A DNA stretch of 64,000 nucleotides from Ochromonas danica (Eukaryota; Sar; Chrysophyceae; Chromulinales; Chromulinaceae): assembly GCA_015146655.1 (NCBI GenBank), contig VKHL01000111.1:33491-97490 (forward strand). Reading direction: 5' to 3'. The stretch's first letter is position 1. The number at the start of each line of letters is the position of its first letter. The notes under the pieces were generated by a model. The model saw only the letters and a list, made by a program, of their open reading frames with translations. It had not been told where the DNA came from and made no database searches. This document shows, one piece after another, positions 12,019-23,439 of the stretch. The position numbers were made by a program, and so were the translations under genes.

Positions 12019-12182
12019 ATTGAATATAGAATTCCCAATAGTCTTTTATCACCGCAAAGATTTCTTGGACTTGTATTTGTGTTTTGCGATTCACCATAAA
12101 GTGTATGCGAAATGATCAATTCAAGTGCGTTATTAGTTAACGCCAATCTTCACACTATCACTACAGCCATAAAGCAATCATT

Positions 12183-15100
12183 TCAGCACGCAGCAACAAT
12201 AGCATCGAGTGCTGCTTCCAATTCTTTATATTCAAGCAAGAACTGAGCTTCACGACCATCTATGTCAGCGAGCATTAAAGGTTTCCTGTCCATCACAGAG
12301 CTGTGGTTCACAGAATCTTGAAAAGAAAGAGAGCTAAACATGGTGCCTTTCGTGTTGAGAGCTGTTAGCATTCCTTCTATTAGAGCTTGATCAGATCGGT
12401 AATCACTCTCCTCGAATGTATCAGAAGTGATTCCAGTTTTACCATTTGATTGAGACAAAACAACTATTTCGGAGGACCCTTCGCCGTATTCCTGCTCAAG
12501 GTTATTACTATCATTGTAGGTTGAAACAAAACAACGCAGCTTCTGCACTGCAGAGATATAGCCTTGAATCTCAAGCGCAATCTCTTTCAAAACAAGTGCA
12601 GTCGTCAAAATAGCTTTACAGTGACTGGGTTCACTCTCTAGACGTCGGCGTAAAATTTGATAAGACGAACCATTTTTGGTTGGCTGGGTAGCTGAAGGCC
12701 TCAACTGGCCAGAAGAGGTTGACAGATTGTTCCGTCTTTGATCTTTGGAGTCAACCTTAACCACATTAGTGCTCACAGCCGTTGATTTTAACGAAGAACC
12801 GGATAATGTTGCAGGATCAGGCAAATTATCAAACAGATTTCCGGTCAATAATTTTGAAACTGGACTGAATGTCATGGAAGCCAAGAAGCTCGTTTGCTTC
12901 TTGACAGATGCAGGATTTGTATTTTGATTCCCCTTAACGCTACCAGAACTTAAAACTGGAGCGCTTGAATGATTAGACGAATATGGCTCACAAACATCCC
13001 CTGCTGACTGCACATGGGAAGCAACGACAGAAGGAGTCTTCGTACTGCCACTTTCAGAAGAAGGGTCAGATATAATCTCACCATTTTCATGAACAGAATC
13101 AATCTCAGAACACAAAAACTTCCTTGTTTCTAAACGCAAATACTTCTCAACCATGCTCCACTTCCCCGACAAGTCTGCCACCTGCTTCGTCGCTGCCAAA
13201 CGAACCTCGCCCAATAACCCCTTCACCTCATCCAACAACTCCACAGATAACTCCAAACTGCGCCTCGCTGCCTTCTCACTGCCCAACACCATCACCACAC
13301 TCAACTCACACATGCACTGTTGCACCAAGTCAGACAACACGATCTGCTCATAGATGCGCAAATGAGCGAACAAGTGCAATCGACGACGCAGACGACCCAA
13401 GAAGCTCTTCTCCTTCACATCTTCGACTCCCTCACTCACATCACCTACACCGGAGGACATGGTCAGGCCCCGTGATGACACTCCTCTGCTCCCATCACCC
13501 ACCACACCAAACAAGTAACGATCGAAATAGGCTGATGGTAATGACAGCAACTCATCTCCTCCGTGGAACAACACGCGAGACAACAAGTCACACGCTGTCT
13601 TCGCATAAGCACGACGCATCGCACAGTCACCTTCACTCATGCCTGGAATACCCACCTCATCCACAGAGACACTCTCCTTCTTCTCGAACGATGACACCAT
13701 ACCTGACAACAACTCCTCGAATCCGGCAGATCTCTCCGTTCCTCTGGCTGACCCCATCAACATTCTTCCTCCCAGTCGCCCTCGACCCTCCTCATCCACC
13801 TCATCAGATACTGGTGTCTTGGCTAACCCATACGGTAACGAGTAAACATGCGAGAGACTCAACAACGGAGGAGAATGTTGCAGCAAACAACTCAACAGCA
13901 ATGAGGCTGATAAGGACAGTGGACGAGACTGACTTCCCATGCGATCCCACAGCAGCCACACTAACTCTCCTTCTCCCCATCCACCCGACCACAACGAAGA
14001 TGAACCAGCTATTGACGAAGTACCCACCGCAACTGCTTCCTCCTTATGCTTAACCTTTTCTTCCCTTTCTCCGCCCATCGCCACTCTCTTCCGCTCAGTG
14101 CTCTCAGGACTACCTACATATCCTGACCCACTCTCAACAGCCAAGGCCCCTATTCGATCCTCCGCCTCCACACTCCCTCCTCTTACCTCTCCGCCTTCCA
14201 CCTCAGCCAACAGACATCGCTGCACTAACTCCATTGACGATGGACCTAGCAACATGAACCGTAACATCCAGGATAGCAACGACATCTTTGTCAATGGCCC
14301 ATTCCATCCCAGGCTTCCCTCACCACCATTGACAATACCATTCCCATCAACATTGTTGCCATCGCTGACATTCGAGCTGTCTCGAATGGTCTCACTCCCG
14401 TCGTAGCTCCCTAGAATGCTCGCTGTGCTATCTCGCACACCATCCTTCCCTGACCACGATAGTGTCTGCAACACCACTCGCAACACTGTGTACACCGCCA
14501 CATTCTGTCCTTCCTGACTGCTCTCCAATGACTCACGCACCGCTCCCAACAAGAAGGTGCGAATAAACTCATGACTCAACCAGCACCAGCAGCGAAGACT
14601 TGACACAGCAGAAGAAGGCAATGCAGCACGTGCCGACCCTGACTTCGAATCTGTTGCCACACGGGATGAGGACGTGGAGGAGGAGGGTGACTGCAGCTCC
14701 GCCCTTCGTACAACACCCAGCAACGTGCTCGCAATGGCTCTCAGCACTGCCAAGCAGCGCACCAGATTTCTCACAGCAGTTGGTGGCTGCTGGGTAGACT
14801 GCGGATTTGAAGAAAGAGGGTTAGGGGAGAATATTGAACCAGATACTCCATTTATTGGTTGTGCTCTGCTTGGTCCATGAGAGGATAACTGTGGGGTAGT
14901 AGACCAAGCTGATTGTGCGGTGGGTTTGGACAAAGGAGAACCTAAACCTGCAGGTAGTCCACCCGCACCAACTTGAACAGGAAGAAGAATAGAGAAATAG
15001 TCAGGATATTCATAATTATTGGAGCTTTTCTGATTATCTCCATTATTGTAAGGAAAAGAAAAACCAGCCGAGGAGGAAAAATAAGCCTGAAGCTCAATGA

Positions 15101-16197
15101 TTGATTGCGTGTAATAATCACCAATTGCTCGAATCAGATGATGTGCGAAAAGAGTTTCTTCCACGAGATATTCAGTTACGCGCGAGTCATTTAAACTGAG
15201 AGCAATTAAAAGCGACTCTAAGGCATAATGAGAGACTTTAGGCTCTTCTAATAGGGGAATTAAGCCACTCAATAAGTCAAAATAGACACGCTTGGGAGCC
15301 AAAGGGGTTAGAGACCATGACGGCCTCCTGGACGTAGACACGCCACTTTAATCAGGAAAAAAGGATTAAAACCCTTCAGAACAACAAAACGGGATGATCA
15401 ATAGAGAGAAGCTCACCGAGTGCGTTGAGAAACAATGAACAAATCCAACACTGGAGGATTCTCAGTGACTTTTCTCCACAGAGTTCGCAAGAGAGAGCAT
15501 AGTCCAATTTCTAAAGTTTTCACAGATTAAGATTAGCTCGCTTTAAGTAAGGGATGGATTCAAGCTTACTAATGCGTCGCTTGTAGGAGGCTACGCGTTC
15601 TTGATCACTACCCGCTGACGAAGTAAAGACTGCATCGTATCTGGTAGCAACGGATATAAGATTGCTGATCGGCTTGTATACAGATTGATGGGGTAACAAA
15701 GGATACTTAATCACACGAAGAAGGCTTGACAGCGTACTGAGCATGAGTGGCATTGTGCCTCTGGGGAGGTCATTCATTCCTCTCTGACAAAGTTGTTGAA
15801 TCACATGCTTTTGCAACAGGTAATCCAGTATAGGAGTCTTCACTTCCTCATCACTATAGTCTATATTTTCATATCCTAGCTTTCTCTGTGCTTCTAACCA
15901 CATCTTATCATCATTTTCTAGCATTGCTATCATCTTCTTAAGACTTCCTCGAACACCCGCTTTCTGAAGCCGATTATCAGCTTCTGTAGTATCAGCATCA
16001 TACAGATTCGCTTCTTGGTCTAAGTACTTACAAATGAGAAGAAACAAATTTTCGAACTCTTGCTCTGGTCTAACATGAGAGGAGTGTTCCGACGAAAAGG
16101 AGACTGTAGTGGATTGGACTACGTTAGAAATCAGTGTGGCACTTTTCTTTGCGAAATTAATTGCCGATCCCTTGACTTTAGTAAAATAGTTTTTCAT
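12183..16197 (-). CDS. FHIP-family (FAM160/RAI16-like) protein 3, full length
   Basis: Exons 16197-15570, 15510-15417 and 15345-12183 (introns of 59 and 71 bp, phases 1 and 2) give about 1,294 residues. The N terminus carries the classic RAI16/FHIP block: ILDYLLQKHVIQQL, then DLPRGTMPLML, then YPLLPHQSVYKPISNLI, matching the 'LLHHKILETL...PPGMKQQVL...QPLLPHINVHRPVQKLI' pattern of animal FHIP2. The small second exon encodes GLCSLLRTLWRKVTENP...LDLF, the next family helix. The C terminus has LVLKEIALEIQGYISAV, equivalent to the KELAA helix. The middle (13152-14813) is the tract shared with FHIP1. Expected role: adaptor between endosomes and dynein via FTS-Hook. This copy is the best reference for the cluster. 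Confidence 0.8.
13152..14813 (-). repeat. Arm 2 of the 1,662-bp perfect inverted repeat (FHIP3 tract)
   Basis: Reverse complement of 4501-6162. The two arms are separated by 6,989 bp containing the end of FHIP1, the kinesin gene, FHIP2 and the end of FHIP3. Length is identical with no indels seen. The antisense strand is open for more than 300 codons across it, a by-product of composition. Confidence 0.9.
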
Positions 16198-16757
16198 CGT
16201 GAAGATCTAATCGCGATGAAAGGAGAAATCGAAATGGTTTGACAATTTATTTCCTCTTTGTTCTTCCCACCAGAACCTCTTTTGCCCATCACATCTGCCA
16301 GTATCCCGCGCAAAACAACAACATTGCAACTCCACTTTGATCAATGATGATGATGTCTACTGGATATCTAAGGATCTTAGTGGTGGTGGATGATGTAACA
16401 AATATAATACCATATTCAAAAAAAGAATGTCTAGTTTATTAACAACGATCTCTAAACACAACTCATCCAACATATTGGATGAAACAAGGTCATCTATCGA
16501 GTCTTGTTGAAGCAACGATATATATATACAAAACACGTAAGCAATAGTTTCTATTCAACAACAGATCGCACAATCCTAAACCAAGCACATTACAAAAAGT
16601 AAGTTCAGTTAATGCTAACTCATGATAGGCTCTTAGCCACCAGCATATACCGAATCATCTTTCATTTACGAAGATGGCCACAGAAACAACACAACAATAG
16701 CCAACAACCTAAACGACAAGTTACAGCGAAAAATAACGGAGGGCTCAGAGAATATGA
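16198..16757. other. Intergenic: FHIP3 promoter and FHIP4 3' flank
   Basis: About 560 bp. A CCCGCGCAA element lies at 16305-16313, about 108 bp upstream of the FHIP3 start. A short (AT)n run sits near 16518-16527. No coding signal on either strand that continues a neighbouring gene. Confidence 0.3.
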
Positions 16758-19699
16758 TCAATCCAAATTCTCTCGATGGCCCAACTCTGTATATGTATGG
16801 AAGTTCATTAATTCCCTCACGAACTCCTCCTCAAAAACTTCTTCAGCATTATCCCACGAAAATGGTTGCGAGTGTGTGAAGGAATTACGTTTTTCATCAT
16901 TTCTCATTCGCACAAGTTCGCATAATGGAATCAAATCCTTAACTACAGCGGCTGGCTCTTCCAATGAATCTACACAATCATAGGACTCCGAGCTTAATTG
17001 AGGCTTCAAAGTGGGTAGCATGGCACAGCGCAAGATAGAATGGGAGTGGAATATGGTTCGAAGCTTTTGGACCGCCACCAAACAAGACAGAGCTTCTAGA
17101 TATACCTCATCCAAAATTACTAAACTACGAATGATGTCTTTCTCGTCACCACAAGCTTCATAAGCCTGCAAAGATTCAGTCCTCGTCCTTGTTGGCGTCT
17201 TTCGATCAACTCTGGTGTGGCCATCGACAGAAACAATAGAACTATCTCTTTCGAGATTGCTATCTATAGAAGGAGACGAAGACGAAAATAGACCAAAGAA
17301 CTTGCTCAATGAAGATCGACGCTGGGCAGGAGGCGAAGTATTACATGGTTTAGCATTCTCTTTAGTCTCTTCACAAAGTGATGATGCATCGTCTTTCCCC
17401 ACGAACAACATCCCTTCTTTCTGCATGTAAGAATGGACTGCTTCCACTGCAGCCTTATGCTTCTTTTCATCGATGACCGGAATCTTTGATAATATGACGC
17501 TGCGCACTTTCTGCAGTTCCTTAAGAACTTCCTCCAAAACTGCGAGATGCTGTTTGGCAACCACCTCAGATCCCAGGATCATAAGAACAGCCACCAGGAC
17601 TAAGGATTCTTGGAATAAAGCTGATAAAGCTATCTGCTCTTGTACAAGGAGGTTATCGAATGTCAAGAACTTTCGAAACAGTCGATCAAAAAACGAGCAG
17701 TCACCGGAGGTCGATAACAGTCGATGATGACTGACATCCATATGATGTGAACGAAATCGAATATGACGGTATCTATCAAAAAAGCCAACTGTCATATTTA
17801 GCAAGCCGTCACAATCGGATAACAAAAGCACAACCACTTCGTGACTCATTGCTGCTGCGTATTCTTTGATCGTCAACGGAACAGGTTGATGTTCAACAAA
17901 TAGAGATTGGCGTCTCAAGTTGCGAATGGAAGCATCATAAAGAATATTTACGTTTGCTGTAAAGCTTCCTTGAAAAACGGAGAGTAATGGCTTGCTTTGT
18001 GTCAGAGCACGAAATAACACGTTTCTACCTGCTGCCTGCTGTCCCTCCTTTAACGGTCCGTACAGCAAATGCAGACCAGCCAGGGGCGGGGTTGCTTTCA
18101 AAAGGGTAGACAAGAAAGCGATCGCAGCCATAGCAGTAGGTTTACAAAGGGAACCCACTCGACCCCAAGCTAGATCCACTAGTATGCTCTTTAGTATATG
18201 TTTCACAGTCAAACTCAACAAAGACTGCTCTGATTCGCTCCATGATACATCATCATTCTCTTCTTCTACCAGTACATGTTTCGATGAAGCACTATTACCA
18301 GAGCAATATAACGTGTTGAGAGAGAGACTAAGCATTATGTAACCAGCTACCAAGTCTTGTTCTTCTGCCACGTCTAACATCTTGTTCAAAACTGGGTGAA
18401 GAAACTCCCAAAAGAAATCATGGGAAATATGTGATAGGGCAATCCATTTCGCTCGCGCTTTTGAGCCTTTACCAGTGCGCATAGGGAGAATAGGCTGCTT
18501 GGCGGATCTTAAGAGCGTGCCGTGAACACTTGCAATAAGTGTGAGAATGCGCAGATAACGATGAACTTTCTCGATCACGATCTGCTTAAAGAACGCTTGC
18601 TCTTCTTTGTTAACCTTCTCTTTGTCAAAGCTAACTTTTCTCAACGGTATTGCTGAAGTTGAAGAGGAGAGGAAGACTTGCAAATAGTCTGGTACCTCAC
18701 TTAGTATATCTGCATGCTCCTTCATAACTTCAAAGGCTTCAAAGAAGCTACTTTGTAAATTGAGAATCCAATGCCTAACATAATCATGTCTCGAAGAAAA
18801 ATAGCCAAGCATGTTTGGATCTTGAGTGTTGCATGCAACTAACAATGCCTGATGAGCAAAATGGAACGTTGACTGCTTCTGAACTAACATAAACAGAGCT
18901 GCAAGAACATCAATATTGCAATCATTGGCCAGCCTATGTTTATAAACTGTGTTTAGGGAAGGAAACAGCAAATACGTTTTAATGAGAATGAAGGAAAAGA
19001 CTGACATTGGGTTCGTCGATACGAAAGCATGGAGACATTTCGTTTCCAGAGCGATCTTTTTCCATAGCGATAGTAAGAACTCTGACAAGTTTATCTCTGA
19101 GCACACATAAGTAATTAGCCAAAAAGGAGTTATTTTGTGAAAGAATGCCTGCAGTACCTACCTATGCGTCTCAAGTAGTTGGAATAGACCACAGCATCCT
19201 CTTCAAAGCAATTATCAAAGATTTCTTCATATCTCATAGCAACATTGATGAGTTGTTTAATAGGATTAACAATGGTTGCCGTGAGGAGAAGCGGATAACT
19301 TGAACAATCCAGAATCGCAGTCAGCGTGTTCATCAATATAGGCATACTACCACGAGGTATGTCTTGGACAGCACGATTACACAAAGTATACATCATAATG
19401 GAGTCAACAATACACGGCTTGGCCACCGAGTCAAAATGAGCATCTGCCACAATTCTCTCTTTCTTCCACTTACTGTCATCGTTAGCAATCATATCAACCA
19501 ATAATCTCAACTTGGGTTCCAAGGAGGAACACATGTTCAATGTTTCCTCACATAGACGATCTGCTATAGGAAGAATAGCTAGATTCTCAAAAGCTCGATC
19601 AATATCAGCAAAGAGGTAATCTATATCCTCATTATGACCCAATGACCGTTCTGGATTGTTCTTGCTGTTTGTTCGTTGTGAGAAGAGTCCACGCAACAT
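16758..19699 (-). CDS. FHIP-family (FAM160/RAI16-like) protein 4, diverged
   Basis: Exons 19699-19162 and 19096-16758 (65-bp intron, phase 1, at the same place as the first intron of FHIP3) give about 958 residues. The N terminus has the family block: SIMMYTLCNRAVQDIPRGS, then LTAILDCSSYPLLL and NPIKQLINVAMRYEEIF, aligning with FHIP3. Exon 2 opens with SEFLLSLWKKIALETK, equivalent to FHIP3 exon 2. Downstream are FFDRLFRKFLTFDNLLVQEQIALSAL-type helices, and a C-terminal LDEVYLEALSCLVAVQKLR helix like the KELAA segment. Unlike FHIP1-3 it has none of the homogenised tract: the corresponding region is diverged and shows the base composition of ordinary genes here. It serves as an outgroup for dating the conversion. 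Confidence 0.75.
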
Positions 19700-20130
19700 G
19701 AGCTGCTCACTCACGGTGGAACAAATATGAGAAAGCCTTTATTCTTTATTGAAGAGCCTATATAAAATCTCCACCTGTGGGACAGTTTTTTCTTTCCAGT
19801 AAATCAATCTGCAATTGATGATCGCAGAACAACGCCTTCCACTGTATACCCCACGCAAATTGTACTAGTCAAAACTGCAGTGAATTTGCATGCAATCATA
19901 TTAGACATCACCCGGGGAAAGCTATGACATACTGCTGTAGCTACTGTATGTAGATCAGTCTTGTAGTTTTAACTGAGAGCTTCCAGCAAAAGTGAATTGA
20001 CATTGCTATTCTGTGAATATTAGGAAGATTGATGTTCAAACCATTTAACATTACATTTCAACATTACAGAAAGATATGTGGTTTGTTTTTGCGACGAAAG
20101 CTGCTTGATATATATATATATACTGGAGTA
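19700..20130. other. Intergenic: FHIP4 5' flank and MINDY 3' flank
   Basis: About 430 bp without a convincing gene. It holds an (AT)n run near 20109-20122 close to the end of the MINDY gene. No further signal recognised. Confidence 0.3.
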
Positions 20131-21771
20131 TCAACAAAGAGAACAAGATTGGGAAGGTTGAGCTTTTTGAGCATCCTGGCCGCTCGTCCTTCGAGATCTT
20201 TCAGTGCCTTGATTGGCGCTACTTTGTGCCTGAGGTTGCGATTGTGGTTGTCGCGACTGTGACTGTTGCTTAGACCTTTGGCTGGATGTTTGGGTAGCAT
20301 TTTGCCCCCGTTGACTTGTTGTAGATCCTGCTTCCCTAGACGATGCTTGCTCCTGCTGCTTTTCTTCGTAATAATACATCAATGCCACCTGCCTATCAAT
20401 TTGTTCTTGAGTCATCCCCTCTCCCGGTAGCATCATCGGTTGCTCAGCGACTACACCTGCTGTTGGCACTGGAGCGCCAGAAGCGTGCGAAGAGGACAAT
20501 GTTTGTGCCGATAAGGTGTCCTCCTTTTCTTGTAGCTGGAGAGCCAAGAGATAGTCTGAGTCGAAGGTCGCTCCTTTGCTTTCAGCCAGCTCACGACTAG
20601 GCGAGTTGGACACGACGATCTGTTGCGGCGATAGTAAGTCGTCCAATGATAGTGATGCTGCATTCTCTTGATTGACTGCTGAGGAAGAGTGAGTATCCAC
20701 TTTGCGTTCAGCCGCTGAACCAGATACAGCAGTTTTACTGCCACCAACATTCACTTCCGAATTCTGCGTTTGAGAATGAGACGACGCAGGCACAGGCATA
20801 AGCGGCACTCCAGGAGGAAGCGCTATCGTGCCCTCACCACCACCATTTGCCGAGGAAGAGATCGGGGTGGAAGGATCAGGAATACGGGGAGAAGGTACAG
20901 GACTATCTTGCAGCGCGTACGGCAATTGGGATATCGGAATGAACTCTTCATTATAAAATTCCGAAGCACCATGAAGGTTCTCAATATCCAACAGTTCCCA
21001 GATTATGGCCGGCTGATGCAAATAACCCAAATCTGTGACCAACTGGAACAGTTGACCATGATAAGCGAAAAGCGTGGAGAAGTGGTTATTTCGGAAGAAA
21101 ACAGCAAGTTGGCGATCATTCATATACTCATATAACCGGAAAATCCCTCGAGTTGTGAGCTGAGAAGCACTTTCTTCCATGAATTGTGTGATGATTGCAC
21201 CCTCTTGAAGAAGCTGCTCTCGCTTCTGTTTTGCTTCTTCCTCCTCTGATTCAGTTTCCTTGCTAACAGCCAATTGATCCATCATAGAGCGATAGTCCAC
21301 CATCTTATAGATGAGGTGGTTATAGGAGAGGTCACCTATGACAGATGCTACGGCAGAATCTTGCGGATCATAGAGCCATCCATGCAGAAGTGAAATAGAC
21401 AAGGAGTCAAAGATAGAGATCTCTTCTGTATACTCATGTTTGTTTACATCCTTGAATCCTATATTAACATCAAGTCCTTGGGCAAGGCGGGGCAGGACAT
21501 TCAATACATCCTGGAAGCGCTGCTGTTGATGAGCCAAGGCTTCTTCAGTGGTTTCATTCGTCGAGGTCACTTGACTCTCAAAAATTTCATTTGTCACTAA
21601 TTGAATAACTTCCTCTAGACTAATGAAGCTCCTATCTGGAGAAATTTCAATCTTTCCTCTCAAAGTAAGAATATTCGCAATGGCGATAAGAGGACATGGA
21701 CCATTCTCATTCTGACAAATGATTGCCACAGGACGAGTGAAGAAAGTTGTTGCTTTGAGGCGGAAATCCAT
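20131..21771 (-). CDS. MINDY-1/2-family deubiquitinase
   Basis: Intronless, 546 residues. MINDY-1/2 (FAM63) enzymes are cysteine deubiquitinases that prefer long K48 chains. The N terminus has QNENGPCPLIAIANIL: Q20 matches the oxyanion Gln and C26 the catalytic Cys. Downstream FRNNHFSTLFAYHGQLFQLVTD supplies the catalytic His, and VTDLGYLHQPAIIWE is the conserved end of the catalytic core. The second half is Ser/Gln-rich and disordered, with DSDYLLALQLQEKED, which has the look of a ubiquitin-interacting (MIU/UIM-type) helix as in MINDY-1. The protein ends CSLC, a possible CaaX-type lipidation site, which would place it on membranes. Start ATG is well placed directly before the catalytic domain. 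Confidence 0.88.
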   Translation of the reverse strand: MDFRLKATTFFTRPVAIICQNENGPCPLIAIANILTLRGKIEISPDRSFISLEEVIQLVTNEIFESQVTSTNETTEEALAHQQQRFQDVLNVLPRLAQGLDVNIGFKDVNKHEYTEEISIFDSLSISLLHGWLYDPQDSAVASVIGDLSYNHLIYKMVDYRSMMDQLAVSKETESEEEEAKQKREQLLQEGAIITQFMEESASQLTTRGIFRLYEYMNDRQLAVFFRNNHFSTLFAYHGQLFQLVTDLGYLHQPAIIWELLDIENLHGASEFYNEEFIPISQLPYALQDSPVPSPRIPDPSTPISSSANGGGEGTIALPPGVPLMPVPASSHSQTQNSEVNVGGSKTAVSGSAAERKVDTHSSSAVNQENAASLSLDDLLSPQQIVVSNSPSRELAESKGATFDSDYLLALQLQEKEDTLSAQTLSSSHASGAPVPTAGVVAEQPMMLPGEGMTQEQIDRQVALMYYYEEKQQEQASSREAGSTTSQRGQNATQTSSQRSKQQSQSRQPQSQPQAQSSANQGTERSRRTSGQDAQKAQPSQSCSLC

Positions 21772-21910
21772 GAGAGGTCAACAGAAAAGGAATCTCTTCA
21801 AAGAGCGTTGAGACAAGTGCACTAAGAGACCGCCGCCAGACAGCCAAATTTAGACATCTAGAGGTGGGGTTGATGGTGTTGTGACTTGTGCTGTACTTGT
21901 CTTGCTGTTA

Positions 21911-22792
21911 TTATCCTATTACTGATGGTGTATTTGAATCTCTTCTATTATCTTCAGTATCTCGATCTATACTCTTCTTTTTGTACAAATAGACTTTAGT
22001 GCTTGACTTGTATATTGATACCTGTTATAGCACACGACAGACAAACAATGTTAGAAAATGCGATGAAGAGAGGGACAAACAAACAGAGAGCGAGAGAGAG
22101 AGAGAGAGACACACACACACACACACACACACACTAATTTCATAAAACTAATTATGAAACTAATTTCACTCACTAACCTGGAATGGCTCGACTTCTGGAA
22201 TACTAAACACTATCACATGATATGCATGGAAAACCAACAAGTCAAATACGAACAAGAATAGCATTGTTTGCTTTACGAAGAAGCAGCACCATAAGTTATC
22301 TGACTTACCATAGGATACAATCCGCACACCTCTTTCGAGAGCCTGTACCAACCGTTCCTTTAACGCTTTCATACCTGCTGGGAGGAGGTAGAGGAAGATG
22401 GCTGTGGCAGTAGAGAAGTCGATGTCAAGGGCATTGCCATGAATAATGGAGATGCGATCTGTCAGCTCTTGGTCTTCAGTGAGCTTCTGAGCTCTCTGAG
22501 CTACAGCGAGATCATACTCCACCCCGACACCTCGTACCTCTGGAAACCTGCGGCAAGCCTTTTCTCCCGACAACTGCATCAGTCAAAGAGAGCAATGCCC
22601 AAGAGAGAAACATTACGAGAAGAATAAACATACCTGCACCAGCACCCGCCCATCACCGCAGCCCAGATCGTAGACCAGGTCATCGCTTCTCACAGCCATC
22701 ATGTCCAGAGCTAAGTTGACCACGTCTTCATGACTTGGATTGAAAGGGGCTAACTTGGGACCTATTGTTGTGGACAAAACTTCCTCTTCCAT
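21911..22792 (-). CDS. SAM-dependent methyltransferase (FAM173-like)
   Basis: Four exons: 22792-22634, 22573-22309, 22194-22178 and 22021-21911, about 183 residues. Exon 1 ends with class I methyltransferase motif I, VYDLGCGDGRVLVQ; exon 2 has the acidic motif II GVGVEYD, then HGNALDIDF, IFLYLLPAGM and RIVSYG. The third exon is only 17 nt (encoding EVEPFQ with the borrowed base), and the last supplies a VSIYKSSTKVYLY strand typical of the fold's end. The order and the short length resemble the FAM173/ATPSc-KMT lysine methyltransferase group, but I cannot assign a substrate. The intron before the last exon (156 bp) contains (CA)n and (GA)n runs around 22085-22135. The frame closes perfectly across all junctions, which supports the tiny exon. 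Confidence 0.75.
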
Positions 22793-22901
22793 AAGGATAT
22801 ATGATTCTTTGAACTGACTTCAGTCAGTTTCTGTCGATCCCAAATTGTCTTCCGTTTTTGAAACAACTCTTGTCATTCTCGTTTTAAGTTAACAATCCAA
22901 A

Positions 22902-23174
22902 TTAGATACAAGTATCACGTTCGAAGTTAACAACAACACTTTGTACAGTACACATATTTTGACCATTAATAGCCAACCTGGTTCCACGATTAGAATGTAG
23001 TGATCCAGGATGATGGCTAGAGCCATGAAATGGTAGTTTAGTATCTTCAGCGCGGGCAAAAACATAATAAGGCTTGGAATCTAATTTTGATCGAAATTTC
23101 GAAGATAGAGTTTTGAAGACTTTCGTGTGTGACAAGCGCAAATAATAAAACAAACTCCCGCGTTTGCGATCCAT
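22902..23174 (-). CDS. Small hypothetical protein, 90 aa
   Basis: A single open frame with an ATG at 23174. The product is basic, without Cys clusters or a membrane segment, and I recognise no family. It lies between the methyltransferase and AP-4 sigma genes on the same strand. It could equally be part of an untranslated leader or chance coding in a gap, so treat as tentative. Confidence 0.25.
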   Translation of the reverse strand: MDRKRGSLFYYLRLSHTKVFKTLSSKFRSKLDSKPYYVFARAEDTKLPFHGSSHHPGSLHSNRGTRLAINGQNMCTVQSVVVNFERDTCI

Positions 23175-23439
23175 CAACTATGCTTGATGGTGTAAGAGTG
23201 GCAGTGACTGGTCGTTCTTATGAGACGGGAGAAAAGTGTGACGTGCGAAGAACACAGTTCGCCTCTGCAGAAAGATGTAAATGAAAGAATTTCCGACGTT
23301 GTTGAGCAATGACATGAACACAGAGCGTCCATGAATCAGTTGTCTTTCATTTAAAAGAAAAGAACCAACAATAGACAGTGCTTAGACAACGAACTAATTC
23401 TTTGAAAGCGTTTTGCACCTTCTAATCATACGTGAGAGA

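Noticed and set aside
13124-14053. 309-codon open frame antisense to FHIP3 (and its counterpart within 5261-5842 antisense to FHIP1)
   Set aside because: It exists only because the tract is poor in codons whose complement is a stop. The product is a His/Ser/Pro/Thr-rich low-complexity string with no domain, and the sense strand carries clear FHIP helices.
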